Below are positions 16,476 through 25,600 of a DNA stretch of 64,000 nt, piece by piece. The DNA lies in the NCBI GenBank assembly GCA_035712345.1, contig DASTAY010000056.1:1-64000 (forward strand). Reading direction: 5' to 3'. Made by a program: the position numbers and the translations under genes. Under the pieces are notes generated by a model. That model was not told the origin of the DNA and ran no database searches. It was given only the letters and a program-made list of their open reading frames with translations. The number at the start of each line of letters is the position of its first letter. Within the stretch, counting starts at the first letter, position 1. The stretch is from VRUE01 sp035712345. GTDB taxonomy: Bacteria; Actinomycetota; Thermoleophilia; Solirubrobacterales; 70-9.

Positions 16476-17126
16476 ATGCCTCCAGGAAGGCACCCGCTAC
16501 CGCGCGAGTTCATCACCCAGCACCAGCGCGCCCGCATCATCGCGGCCCTCGCCGAGGAGACCGTGGAGAAGGGCTACAGGGCCGTGACCGTCGCCGACAT
16601 CGTCAGTCGCGCGGGCATCGCCCGCAACACCTTCTACGAGAACTTCTCCTCCAAGGAAGACTGCTTCCTCGCAGCCTCGGAGTTCGCCGTGAAAGAGGCG
16701 CTGCGGCGGGTCGTCGATGCCGCCAGCCGGGTCGACGCCTGGCCCGCCCGGGTCAACGCCGGGCTCGCCGCCTTCCTCCATTACGTGGCGACCGAGCCGG
16801 CGCTGGCCCGTACCTGCATCGTCGAGGCGCTCTCCGCGGGGCCCGCCGCGGTCGAGCGCTACGAACGCTCGATCCAGGCCTTCGTGCCTCTTTTCCGCAT
16901 GGGCCGCAAGGTCGCGGCCAAGGGCGAGAACCTGCCGGGGACACTCGAGGAGACGATCGTCGGTGGGATCTTCTGGATCATCTACCAGCGCATCGTGATG
17001 GGGCAGGTGGAGGAGATCGAGCAGCTCCTCCCCGAGTTGGTCGAGTTCTCGCTCACCCCGTACGTCGGCGCCGAGGCTGCCAAGCGCACCGCCTCCGAAG
17101 CGCCGGTCCAGCCGAACGGCAAGTAG
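16476..17126 (+). CDS. TetR-family transcriptional regulator (cluster member 3)
   Basis: 216 residues from ATG; an in-frame GTG 30 bases upstream is possible. It starts with MPPGRHPLPREFITQHQRAR, a leader shared with the second half of the fused TetR and with cluster member 7. HTH region: GYRAVTVADIVSRAGIARNT, then FYENFSSKEDCFLAA. The effector domain carries LARTCIVEALSAGPAAVERY and ends LVEFSLTPYVGAEAA. The shared leader and end mark a recent paralogue group. The next TetR gene starts 31 bases downstream on the same strand, which suggests an operon. Confidence 0.9.
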   Translation: MPPGRHPLPREFITQHQRARIIAALAEETVEKGYRAVTVADIVSRAGIARNTFYENFSSKEDCFLAASEFAVKEALRRVVDAASRVDAWPARVNAGLAAFLHYVATEPALARTCIVEALSAGPAAVERYERSIQAFVPLFRMGRKVAAKGENLPGTLEETIVGGIFWIIYQRIVMGQVEEIEQLLPELVEFSLTPYVGAEAAKRTASEAPVQPNGK

Positions 17127-17157
17127 CCAGGGTGGGGATCGGGGGTCCCATGCGCTA

Positions 17158-18513
17158 GTGCTCGAGACCGACACCCTGATCCGCACCGGCGGCAGCGAGC
17201 GCGCGCAGATCGTCTCCGCGCTGATCGAGATCGCCGCCGAACGGGGCTACGGGGAAACGACGATCGAGCTGGTGCTGGAGAGGGCCGGGCTCGACCGGCC
17301 CTCCTTCGACCGCCATTTCCGCGGCAAGTACGACTGTTTCCTCTCCGCCTGGCAGGAGCTCAACGAGGAGTGCCTGGAAACGATGGTGCGCGCCTATGAG
17401 AGCTGCGAGGAGTGGCCCGACAGATTGCGCGCCGTCGCCTACGAGGTGATCGAGGGGCTGAGCCACGACCCCAGCCGCGCCTCCTTCGGGGTCGAGGTGC
17501 TGGCCGCCGGGGACGCGGCGCGGGCGCGCCGCGACATGACGATGCGGGTGATCGCCTCGCTGATCGACGCCGGGCGCCAGGAGATGGACGACCCCGAAGC
17601 CGTGCCGCACACGACCGCCGAGGCGCTGGCCGGCTCGGCCTACGGCCAGATCTACTCGCGGGTGGTGCGCGGGGCGGTCGAGGAGCTGCCCGACCTGGTG
17701 CCGCAGCTGATGTCCGCCGCCGTGATGCCCTATTTGGGAATGGAGGCGGCTATGGCCGAGCTCAACCGGGAATCCGGCGTGCCGGACGGATATGCTCGCG
17801 GGGTGGCACGCAAACGTCCCGGCAAATCGGAGGACCCCCCGTCGAGCGCCGAGGACTACCCGCCCGAGCTGGCGCGACTGCCCCCGGGGAGGCACGGGCT
17901 GCCCCGCGAGTTCGTCACTCATAACCAGCGGGAGCGGCTGATCGCCGGGATCGCCGAGGCGATCGCCGAGCACGGCTACTCGGGCACGACGATCGCCCAC
18001 ATCACCCGCGCCGCGGCGGTCTCGCGGCGCACCTTCTACGAGCATTTCTCGAGCAAGGACGAGTGCTTCGTCGCCGCCTACGACACGGTGATGAAAGAGC
18101 TGCGCGAGCGGGTCTCGGCCGCCTTCGAGGAGACCGAGGACTGGCCGCACGCGATCAGGGCGGGGATTGAGGCGATGCTGCAGTTCCTCGCCGCCGAGCC
18201 CAACCTGGCGCGGCTATGCATGGTCGAGGCGCTGGTCGCCGGCCCGGCCGTGGTCGAGCGCTACGACGCCGCGATCCAGAGCTTCGTCCCCTACTTCCAG
18301 GAGGGTCGCGAGGGGCGCCCGCCCGAGGTTCTCTCCCGCCTCTCGCCGACCACCGAGGAAGCGCTGGTCGGCGGCATGGTCTCGCTGATCTCCCGTCGCA
18401 TCATCGCCGGCAAGACCGAGGAGCTGGAGGATCTGCTCCCCGACCTGGTCGAGTTCACGCTGACGCCCTACCTCGGCAGCGCCGAGGCGGCCGAGATCGC
18501 CAAAGGCGACTGA
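17158..18513 (+). CDS. Tandem double TetR regulator (two complete TetR units in one chain)
   Basis: 451 residues, about twice the normal TetR length. Unit 1 (residues 1-203): HTH GYGETTIELVLERAGLDRPS, then FDRHFRGKYDCFLSAW, and effector domain ending MSAAVMPYLGMEAAMAEL. A hydrophilic linker (204-240) follows. Unit 2 (241-451): leader LPPGRHGLPREFVTHNQRER, HTH GYSGTTIAHITRAAAVSRRT, then FYEHFSSKDECFVAAY, effector domain ending LVEFTLTPYLGSAEAAE. Each unit has its own HTH, so the chain could form an intramolecular pseudo-dimer or bind two sites. GTG start; an internal in-frame GTG at residue 216 could also produce unit 2 alone. No stop or frameshift is seen between units. Confidence 0.88.
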   Translation: MLETDTLIRTGGSERAQIVSALIEIAAERGYGETTIELVLERAGLDRPSFDRHFRGKYDCFLSAWQELNEECLETMVRAYESCEEWPDRLRAVAYEVIEGLSHDPSRASFGVEVLAAGDAARARRDMTMRVIASLIDAGRQEMDDPEAVPHTTAEALAGSAYGQIYSRVVRGAVEELPDLVPQLMSAAVMPYLGMEAAMAELNRESGVPDGYARGVARKRPGKSEDPPSSAEDYPPELARLPPGRHGLPREFVTHNQRERLIAGIAEAIAEHGYSGTTIAHITRAAAVSRRTFYEHFSSKDECFVAAYDTVMKELRERVSAAFEETEDWPHAIRAGIEAMLQFLAAEPNLARLCMVEALVAGPAVVERYDAAIQSFVPYFQEGREGRPPEVLSRLSPTTEEALVGGMVSLISRRIIAGKTEELEDLLPDLVEFTLTPYLGSAEAAEIAKGD

Positions 18514-18516
18514 GGC

Positions 18517-19359
18517 TCAGGCCGCCGCGGCGCGGATCTCGGCGTCGAGCGACTCGGCGGCCGCTCGGGCGGCCGCGGCGAAGTCCTCGCCGTCGGAGGC
18601 GTAGATGATCGAGCGCGAGGCGTTGATCAGGTAAGCGTTGCTGCCGGTCTCGCGATTGGCGGCCACGACCGCGGCGACGTCGCCGCCCTGGGCGCCGGCG
18701 CCGGGGATGAGGATCGGCATCTCGGCCGGGACGTCTTCGCGCACGGCGCGCAGCTCCTCGGGATAGGTGGCGCCCACCACGAGGCCGCAGTTGCCGGCGC
18801 CGTTCCAGTCGCGGGCGACGGCGCGGGCGACCTGGCGGTAGAGCGGCGCGCCTTCGGCGATCAGATCCTGGAACTCGCCGGCTCCGGGGTTCGAGGTGCG
18901 GGCGAGGACGAAGACGATCTTGTCGGGACGCTCGAGGAAGGGCGCGAGCGCCTCGCCGCCGAGGTAGGGGTGCACGGTGACCGCGTCGACGCCGAGCCGG
19001 TCAAAGGCGGCGGCGACGTAGCCGGCATTGGTCGAGCCGATGTCGGCGCGCTTGGCATCGAGGATCACGGCGGCGTCGGGCGCGGCGGCGCGGATCGCGG
19101 CGGTCGTTTCGGCCAGCGCCTGGAACCCACCGTCCCCCAGCGCCTCGTAGAAGGCGGAGTTCGGCTTGTAGGCGGCGGCGAGGCCCGCGGTCGCGGCGAC
19201 GATCGCCCGGTTGAACTCGACCACCCGCTCGGCGTCCGTCGCGCCGGCGGCGACCGACGTCGGGATCTGCTGCGGATCGGTGTCGAGCCCGATCGCCAGA
19301 TGCCGCCCCGCGGCAAAATGCGCCGCCAATAGCTCAGCGCAGGAGTTGGGGCGGTCCAT
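18517..19359 (-). CDS. pyrF: Orotidine 5'-phosphate decarboxylase
   Basis: 280 residues, the length of the actinobacterial/mycobacterial type. It decarboxylates OMP to UMP, the last step of de novo pyrimidine synthesis. The catalytic motif is ILDAKRADIGSTN (Asp-x-Lys-x-x-Asp), preceded by AAYKPNSAFYEALG and followed by VTVHPYLGGEAL. ARTSNPGAGEFQDL and ILIPGAGAQGGD (phosphate-binding region) complete the barrel. It lies alone inside the TetR cluster rather than with other pyr genes, its stop 3 bases from the end of the convergent TetR fusion. No regulatory signal is apparent. Confidence 0.93.
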   Translation of the reverse strand: MDRPNSCAELLAAHFAAGRHLAIGLDTDPQQIPTSVAAGATDAERVVEFNRAIVAATAGLAAAYKPNSAFYEALGDGGFQALAETTAAIRAAAPDAAVILDAKRADIGSTNAGYVAAAFDRLGVDAVTVHPYLGGEALAPFLERPDKIVFVLARTSNPGAGEFQDLIAEGAPLYRQVARAVARDWNGAGNCGLVVGATYPEELRAVREDVPAEMPILIPGAGAQGGDVAAVVAANRETGSNAYLINASRSIIYASDGEDFAAAARAAAESLDAEIRAAAA

Positions 19360-19384
19360 GGCCCCAGCGTATATCGGCGGCCGC

Positions 19385-20014
19385 CTACTCCTCGCCGAAG
19401 AGCTGCAGGAAGGCGAGGCGGGTGAGGTCGTCGAGCAGGAAAGGGGCCTCCTCGGCGCGGCCGGCGGCGATCTCGATGCTGAGCGATTCCTCGATCGCGC
19501 CGGCGATGAAGCCGGCGGTCATCGGGTTGGAGTCGGGGCGCGCACCGGGCTCCTGGCGCGCCGTCTCCAGGGCGGAGGTGAGGCGCTCGACGACATCTTG
19601 GTGAACCGACCACGCGTCGCCGCGCGCGGCGCGCACCTCCAACAGCAGGGCTTTGGCCTGGAGCGGTTGCTCGGCCACGAAGCGCAGCAGCTCGGTCAAT
19701 CCCGCTCGGAAGCCCTCGCGCCAGCTCGTCGCATCGCGGCAGGTCTCGAGAATTTGGGACCCGAGTCTGTCGGCCGCCTCTTTGTAGGCGCGGGCGAAGC
19801 AGGCCTCTTTCGTCCCGAAGCGCCGGTGGAATCGGTCCTGGGTGATGCGGGCTCGCTCGACCACCTCGCGTACCGTTGCCTTCGAATAGCCCATTTCGCC
19901 CACCGTCAGCAGCATCGTCTCCAGCACTTCGGCGTCGGCGCCGCGGTCTGGCAAGGTCTCGTCCCACGAGCGAACTTCGCGCAGTGGACCCGGTGCTTCC
20001 ATTCGGGATACCAT
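19385..20014 (-). CDS. TetR-family transcriptional regulator (cluster member 5)
   Basis: 209 residues. HTH region: MLLTVGEMGYSKATVREVVE, then RARITQDRFHRRFGTKEACF. The effector domain contains LLEVRAARGDAWSVHQDVVE and ends LLDDLTRLAFLQLFGEE. It is more divergent from the others and lacks the GRH leader. It ends 25 bases upstream of the pyrF start region, on the same strand, so readthrough into pyrF is possible. It is divergent from cluster member 6. Confidence 0.88.
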   Translation of the reverse strand: MVSRMEAPGPLREVRSWDETLPDRGADAEVLETMLLTVGEMGYSKATVREVVERARITQDRFHRRFGTKEACFARAYKEAADRLGSQILETCRDATSWREGFRAGLTELLRFVAEQPLQAKALLLEVRAARGDAWSVHQDVVERLTSALETARQEPGARPDSNPMTAGFIAGAIEESLSIEIAAGRAEEAPFLLDDLTRLAFLQLFGEE

Positions 20015-20088
20015 AGCTTATGTTTGGGAACTTTCTCTAACTCAAGTACCGGTTTCGTACCAATGGGAACTGGCGCTATCCTGAGGCC
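20015..20088. promoter_or_regulatory. Divergent TetR-TetR control region
   Basis: 74 bp between two divergent TetR starts. It contains direct repeats GGGAACT (twice) and GTACC-N6-GTACC. AT content is higher than around it. These are candidate operator half-sites, but no perfect palindrome is present. Confidence 0.35.
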
Positions 20089-20769
20089 ATGCGAGCCCTG
20101 CCCGGAAAGGCCTCGCGGCAGCCCGCCGGCCCCGAGCCGGTGAGTCGGGATGCGGCCGCGGCCGACCAGCGCCGTCGGATCCTCGAGGCGACCGCTGAGC
20201 TGATCGCCAAGCAGGGCTACCAGGAGACGACGATGGAGGAGATCGTCCGCCGCGCGAAAGTCGGCTACGCGACCTTCTACAAGCACTATCCGGACAAGGA
20301 GGCCGCCTTCCTCGCCCTGCTGGACGCCGCGACGGAGGGCACCGTGGCCCGGGTCGAAGACGCCTTCGAGCGCGAAGAAGGCCCTTGGGCCGACCGGGTC
20401 GGCGCCGCCCTCGGCGTCCTCTTCGAGGACGTCGCCGCCCACCCCGACGCCGCCCGCGCGGTTCTCGTCGAGGCGGTCGCGGCGGGCTCCGAGGCGGCGG
20501 CCAGGCACGAGGCCGCGCTGAAGCGGCTGGCGCCGTTGTTGCGTCCAGGGCGTGAGCTCAACCCACGCCAGGCGGACCTGCCGGAGAGCCTCGAGGAGAC
20601 GCTCGCCGGCGGCGTCGTCTGGGTGTTGGGGCAACGGCTGATCGGCGGCGAAGCCGGCAAGCTGCGCGGCCTCCTGCCGGAGACCCTCGAGTTCGTCCTG
20701 CGGCCGTACATCGGCGAGGACGAGGCGGCGCGGGAGGCCGGCGAGGTCGCCGACGCGATCTCGGCCTAG
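20089..20769 (+). CDS. TetR-family transcriptional regulator (cluster member 6)
   Basis: 226 residues. HTH region: RRILEATAELIAKQGYQETT, then RAKVGYATFYKHYPDKEAAF. The effector domain includes AARAVLVEAVAAGSEAAARH and ends TLEFVLRPYIGEDEAA, again the family ending (polar, hydrophobic, PYxG-EAA). It starts divergently from cluster member 5 and is followed 17 bases later by cluster member 7 on the same strand, most likely as a two-gene operon. Ligand and targets are unknown. Confidence 0.9.
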   Translation: MRALPGKASRQPAGPEPVSRDAAAADQRRRILEATAELIAKQGYQETTMEEIVRRAKVGYATFYKHYPDKEAAFLALLDAATEGTVARVEDAFEREEGPWADRVGAALGVLFEDVAAHPDAARAVLVEAVAAGSEAAARHEAALKRLAPLLRPGRELNPRQADLPESLEETLAGGVVWVLGQRLIGGEAGKLRGLLPETLEFVLRPYIGEDEAAREAGEVADAISA

Positions 20770-20786
20770 CCGCTTCGCCCAGGCCC

Positions 20787-21443
20787 GTGCCCGCCGAAGA
20801 GCTCGGTCCCCTGCCGGCCGGCCGCCACGGCTTCAGCCGTGAGCAGGTCGCTCACCACCAACGCGAGCGCCTGATCGCCGGCCTCGCCGAAGCCGTCACG
20901 GAGAAAGGCTACGCCGCGGTGACGCTGTCCGACATCGTCCGCCACGCCAAGGTCAGCCGCCGCGTCTTCTACGCCAACTTCGAGAGCAAGGAGCAGTGCT
21001 TCCTCGCCGCCTTCGAGGTGGTGGTCGCGCACCTGCGCGAGCTGGCGGCCGAGACGGTGGAGGGGATCGACGGCTGGTCGCGCCAGGCGATCGCCGTGAC
21101 CCGCGCCATCCTCGCCTTCTTCGCGGCCGAGCCGGACCTCGCGCGCCTCTGCCTGGTCGAGTCGCGCGCCGCCGGCCCGGCCGTGAGTGCCCGGTTCAAC
21201 GAGGCCGTGGCAGAGCTCGGTCCCCGGCTGGTCAGCGGGCGCGCCGAGCGTCCGGAGGGCGAGCGCCTCCCCGCCTCGACCGAGGACTCGACGATCGGAT
21301 CGGTCATCTCCCTCGTCCACCGCAAGGTCGGTAGCGGCGAAGCCGAACGCCTGGAGGAGCTCCTTCCGGACTGCGCCGAGCTGATCCTCCTGCCCTACCT
21401 GGGGCCGGCCGACGCAGCCCGCCTCGCCCGCGAATCCGCGTAG
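20787..21443 (+). CDS. TetR-family transcriptional regulator (cluster member 7)
   Basis: 218 residues from GTG. The leader LPAGRHGFSREQVAHHQRER matches the leader of member 3 and of the second unit of the fusion. HTH region: GYAAVTLSDIVRHAKVSRRV, then FYANFESKEQCFLAAF. Effector part: LARLCLVESRAAGPAVSARF, ending CAELILLPYLGPADAA. Close spacing to member 6 indicates co-transcription. It is the last TetR gene of the cluster; the SOS operon begins 275 bases downstream. Confidence 0.9.
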   Translation: MPAEELGPLPAGRHGFSREQVAHHQRERLIAGLAEAVTEKGYAAVTLSDIVRHAKVSRRVFYANFESKEQCFLAAFEVVVAHLRELAAETVEGIDGWSRQAIAVTRAILAFFAAEPDLARLCLVESRAAGPAVSARFNEAVAELGPRLVSGRAERPEGERLPASTEDSTIGSVISLVHRKVGSGEAERLEELLPDCAELILLPYLGPADAARLARESA

Positions 21444-21700
21444 CCAGGCAAGGGTGCATTCGCGGCGTCTCGGAACGCCTGACACCCAGTAGAAACTTAC
21501 CCCTCCCATAACTGAGGTACAGGGAAAAACGGAGCCATCAGAGCCGCAAAGGGAAGCGGCCGGCGGGGGCTCGAGGGAACGAGGAGAGAGCTACGTGAGA
21601 CGCCACGCGAAGGCATCGCCGCCTTGCTTGGCGTGATCGCCACCCAGGTCCTGATCCCGGCCGAAAGAAACCTTTCGTAGGTTGATCATCGGACTTTCGT

Positions 21701-21720
21701 ATACGAACATATGTTCGTAT
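21701..21720 (+). promoter_or_regulatory. LexA SOS box overlapping the start codon
   Basis: A perfect 20-bp palindrome ATACGAACATATGTTCGTAT containing GAAC-N4-GTTC, the actinobacterial LexA site. Its last two bases are the first two of the ATG of the ImuB-like gene, so LexA bound here would cover the start codon and, if the message is leaderless, the transcription start. Confidence 0.85.
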
Positions 21721-22444
21721 GACGGCTCTCGTCTCCGATCTTCCCGTGGCGGCTCTGCAGGAGCGGCTGGACCTGCCCGAGCACGAGGCCGCCAACCTGG
21801 TCGAGACGCTGGCGCGACTGGGGATCGGCACGCTGGGGGAGCTGGCGAGGCTCTCGCCAGACCACGTCGCCGACCGCTTCGGGCGGGCGGGCCTGCGCGC
21901 CCTGCGGATCGCCCGCGCCGAAGAGGAGCTGCTCGTGCTCGGCGTCCACGGCGCCTGGGAGGAGCTGGTGGAGGAGATAGAGCTTCCCGAGGGGACGGCC
22001 GGCAGCCAGCTCGAGCGGACGCTGGAGCTGCTGGTCGATCGACTGCTCGCCGCGCCGCGGCGCAAGGGGCGGACGTTGCTGGGGCTCCGTCTCGGTGCGC
22101 TGCTGAACGACGGCGGCAGCTGGAGCGTCGCGCAGGGCCTCGGCCGGCCTAGCTCATCCGCCCGGGCCCTGCGCGCCGTGCTCCTGCCGCGGCTGGAGGA
22201 GCTGCCGGCGCCCGCCATCTCGCTGTCCCTGCGCGCCGTCGGCCTCGGGCCGCCCGCCGCCGAGCAGCTCGAGCTTTCGCGCCCCGGGGAGGAATCGCGT
22301 CGTCACCGCCTCGACGCCGCCCTGCGCGAGGTGCGCGACGCTCAGGGGCCCGAGTCGCTGCTCAAGGTCCTGCCGGTCGACACCGCCTCGCGCGTCCCCG
22401 AGCGCCGCGCCCTGCTCACCCCGTATCCCGTGCCGCGCCGATGA
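21719..22444 (+). CDS. ImuB-like Y-family protein lacking the palm domain (HhH plus little-finger part only)
   Basis: 241 residues, against about 500 for normal ImuB. The protein begins at the helix-hairpin-helix region (LPVAALQERL, then LARLGIGTLGELARLSPDHV, then ADRFGRAGLRALRIA). It continues through the polymerase-associated domain to the ImuB-like end LLKVLPVDTASRVPERRALL. The palm and fingers are missing. The SOS box directly on the start argues that this is the real gene start, not a broken upstream part. ImuB recruits DnaE2 to the sliding clamp through its C-terminal half; EQLEL could be a weak clamp-binding motif. The stop overlaps the next gene as ATGA. Confidence 0.75.
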   Translation: MTALVSDLPVAALQERLDLPEHEAANLVETLARLGIGTLGELARLSPDHVADRFGRAGLRALRIARAEEELLVLGVHGAWEELVEEIELPEGTAGSQLERTLELLVDRLLAAPRRKGRTLLGLRLGALLNDGGSWSVAQGLGRPSSSARALRAVLLPRLEELPAPAISLSLRAVGLGPPAAEQLELSRPGEESRRHRLDAALREVRDAQGPESLLKVLPVDTASRVPERRALLTPYPVPRR

Positions 22445-22686
22445 CGCCGGGGATCCGACGGCTCTACGCGCCACGCCCGGTCGCGGTCGAAGCCGACTCC
22501 GAGGGCGTGCCGCTGGCGGTCGAAGGGGTCGAGGTGGTGGCGGTGCGCGAGGAGTGGCTGGTCGAGGACCGCTGGTGGACGCCGCGGCGGATGTGGCGCC
22601 ACTACTTCGAGCTCGCCCTGATCGACGGACGCGACCTGGTCGTCTTCCGCAACAGCGACAGGCGCTGGTTCCGGCAGCGCGCCTGA
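22441..22686 (+). CDS. Small DUF6504-like protein of the mutagenesis operon
   Basis: 81 residues, basic and Trp-rich, with EEWLVEDRWWTPRRMWRHYF and a closing FRNSDRRWFRQRA. It resembles the DUF6504 family, which I recall beside Y-family polymerase/dnaE2 genes in actinobacteria. The role is unknown. It overlaps the ImuB-like gene by ATGA and is followed after 9 bases by dnaE2, so it is under the same SOS control. It may be a structural or DNA-binding accessory of the mutasome, which is an inference from position. Confidence 0.7.
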   Translation: MTPGIRRLYAPRPVAVEADSEGVPLAVEGVEVVAVREEWLVEDRWWTPRRMWRHYFELALIDGRDLVVFRNSDRRWFRQRA

Positions 22687-22695
22687 GGGCCCGGC

Positions 22696-25600
22696 GTGGA
22701 CGCTCCGTACATAGAGCTGCACGCCCACTCGGCCTTCTCCTTCCTCGACGGCGCCTCGACGCCGACGGAGCTGGCCGCCGCAGCGGCCGCGCTCGGTTAC
22801 CCGGCCTGTGCCCTCACCGACCACGACGGGCTCTGGGGTTCGATGGAGTTCGCCAAGGCCTGCGAGGACTTCGGCATCCGCGCCATCACCGGGACTGAGT
22901 TGACCATAGCCCTGGGGCCGCGGGTCCTGTCACGGAATGGGTCCCACCAGTCCTGCGGTGCAGTTGCTCCTCGGACTGGTCCATCCCATTCCGCGCCACC
23001 CCCGGCCAGCTGCGTCCATCTCACTCTCTTGGTCGAAAGCGCGACCGGATACCGAAATCTCTGCCGCTTGCTGACCGAAGCCCATGCCCACACCCGCGAC
23101 GACACCCAGCGCAGGGCCGGGCAGCCGGCCGTGACCCTGGAGCAGCTCGAAGCGCGCGCCGAGGGCCTGGTCTGCCTCTCGGGCTGCGCCGGGGAGGGGA
23201 TGGTGGCCGGCGCCTGGGCGCGCGGCGACCCGGGCGGCGCGACGGCGACGGCGCGGCGCCTGCTCTCCGCCTTCGGCCGCGATCGCTTCCGGGTCGAGCT
23301 GCAGCGGCCCTACTGGCGCCACGACCGCGCCCGCAACCGCTGGCTCGTCGAGCTCGCCGGGCGGCTCGGGGTCCCCTACGTGGCGACCGGCAACGTCCAC
23401 TCCCACGCCCTCCGTCGCACCCACCTGCAGGACGCCTTCGTCGCGATCCGCCTCGGGACGACGCTCGAGGCGAGCGAGCCGCAGCGCCGCGGCAACCCCA
23501 GCTCCGCCATGGGCTCGCCCGAGGGCATGGCGAAGCGCTTCGCCGAGCACCCCGAGGCGGCGGCCGAGACCCTGCGCCTCGCCGAGCGTCTCGTCTTCGA
23601 CCTCAACACCGAGCTCGGCTACCGCTATCCGCGCGCCGAGGACCCCGGCGCCGACCGCGAGCTGGCCGAGGTCTGCCGGGCGCTGTTGGCGGCGCGCTAC
23701 GCGGGCTCCGAATGGCGGAAGGAGGCCGAGGCGCGGCTCGAGGAGGAGCTGAGGACGATCCGCGTGCGCGGCCTCTCCGGCTTCTTCCTCCTGCACCGCG
23801 ACCTGCTCGAGCTGGCGCGCGAGGTGGCGCTGGAGGTGCGCGGGCCGGGGACGGCGCGCTCGTTCATGCCGCCCGGCCGCGGCCGCGGCTCCAGCGTCAG
23901 CTCGATCGTCTGCTACCTCACCGGCCTCTCCCACATCGACCCGGTCGAGAAGAACCTCTTCTCGGGCCGCTTCCTCAACGAGGAAGTCACCGAGGAAACC
24001 GTCGCCCCCGACATCGATCTCGACTTCCCCCGCGACATCCGCGAGAAGCTGATCCCCCGCGTCCACACGCGCTACGGCGCCGACCGCTCGGCCCTGGTCG
24101 CCGCCTTCCCCACCTACCGCGCCCGCGGCGTCGTCCGCGATCTCGGCAAGGCGCTGGCGCTGCCGCCCGAGGAGATCCAGCGAGTGGCGAAGATGGTCGG
24201 CTTCCACGAGCGCTCGGGGGAGATCGCGGACGACGTCGTCGCCGCGATCGGCGCCGGCCGCGCCGCGGCGCCCGGCTGGCGGGCCCTGCTCGGCCTCGTC
24301 GACGAGGCGATGGGCCTGCCCCGCCACGCCTCCCAGCACTCCGGCGGCATGGTGATCTCGACCCGGCCGCTGATCGACGTCTGCCCGGTGGTGCCGGCGG
24401 CGATGGAGGGGCGGCAGATCGTCCAGTGGGACAAGGACTCCTGCGCGGACGCCGGCTTCCTCAAGATCGACCTGCTCGGCCTGGGAATGCTCTCCGCGGT
24501 CGAGCGCTGCGTCGAGGAAGTCGATCGCACGCGCGGCGAACGGCTCGACCTCTCGCGGATCGACTTCAAGGACGTCGAAACCTACGAATCGATCCGTGCC
24601 GCGGAGACGACCGGCGTCTTCCAGATCGAGAGCCGCGCCCAGATGCAGATGCTGCCCCGCACGCGGCCGCGCTGTCTCGACGACCTGACGGTGCAGGTGG
24701 CGCTGGTCCGCCCCGGCCCGATCCAGGGCGGCGCCGTCCATCCCTACATCGAGCGGCGCAAGCGACTGCGCGAGGACCCCGAATACGAGATCCCCTACGA
24801 GCACGAGCGGCTGAAGCCGGTGCTTGAGGAGACCTACGGGGCGATCGTCTACCAGGAGCAGGTGCTCGAGGTGGCGATCGCGCTCGCCGACTTCACCCAC
24901 GCCGAGGCGGACGGGCTGCGGCGGGCGATGAGCCGCAAGCGCTCCGGGGAGGCGATCGAGAGATTCCACGAGCGCTTCCTCGTCGGGGCGGTGGGGGCGA
25001 AGGAGGTTCCGCTCGAGGTCGCCGAGCGGGTCTGGCAGCAGATCCAGGGCTTCTCCGGCTTCGGCTTTCCGAAAGCGCACTCGGCCGCCTTCGGCCTGCT
25101 CGCCTACCAGTCGGCCTGGCTGCGCATCCACTACGCGCCCGAGTTCCTCTGCGCGCTGCTCAACGAGCAGCCGATGGGCTTCTACCCACCCGACGCGCTC
25201 GCCCACGAGGCCCAGCGCCGCGGCGTCCGCCTCGCCGGCCCCGACGCCAACCGCAGCCGCGTCCTCTGCCATGTCGAGACACCCGCCCGATGGGGGGGAG
25301 GCGCCACACCGGCCCCTGTGTCCGGCCCGTCGGCCCCGGAGCTGCGCGGCGGCCGCGTGGTGCGGATCGGCCTCGGCTACGTGAAGGGAGCTCGGGAGAG
25401 GGAGATGGAGAGCCTCGTCGCCGAGCGCGAGCGGGGCGGCCCCTACCGTGGCATCGCCGACCTCGCTTCGCGCGCGGGCGTCGGTCGCGACGGCCTCGAG
25501 CGCCTCGCCTGGGCCGGCGCCCTCGACGGGCTGGTGGGAGACCGGCGGGGGGCGCTCTGGGAGGTGGGGATGGTCGGGACCGGGCGCCGCTCGGAGGGGG

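Noticed and set aside
25268..25345. A further PE-2 copy in the C-terminal part of dnaE2
   Set aside because: Short matches (CACCCGCCCGA, GGCGCCAC) to PE-2 ends occur, but no complete fold or order of blocks could be traced.
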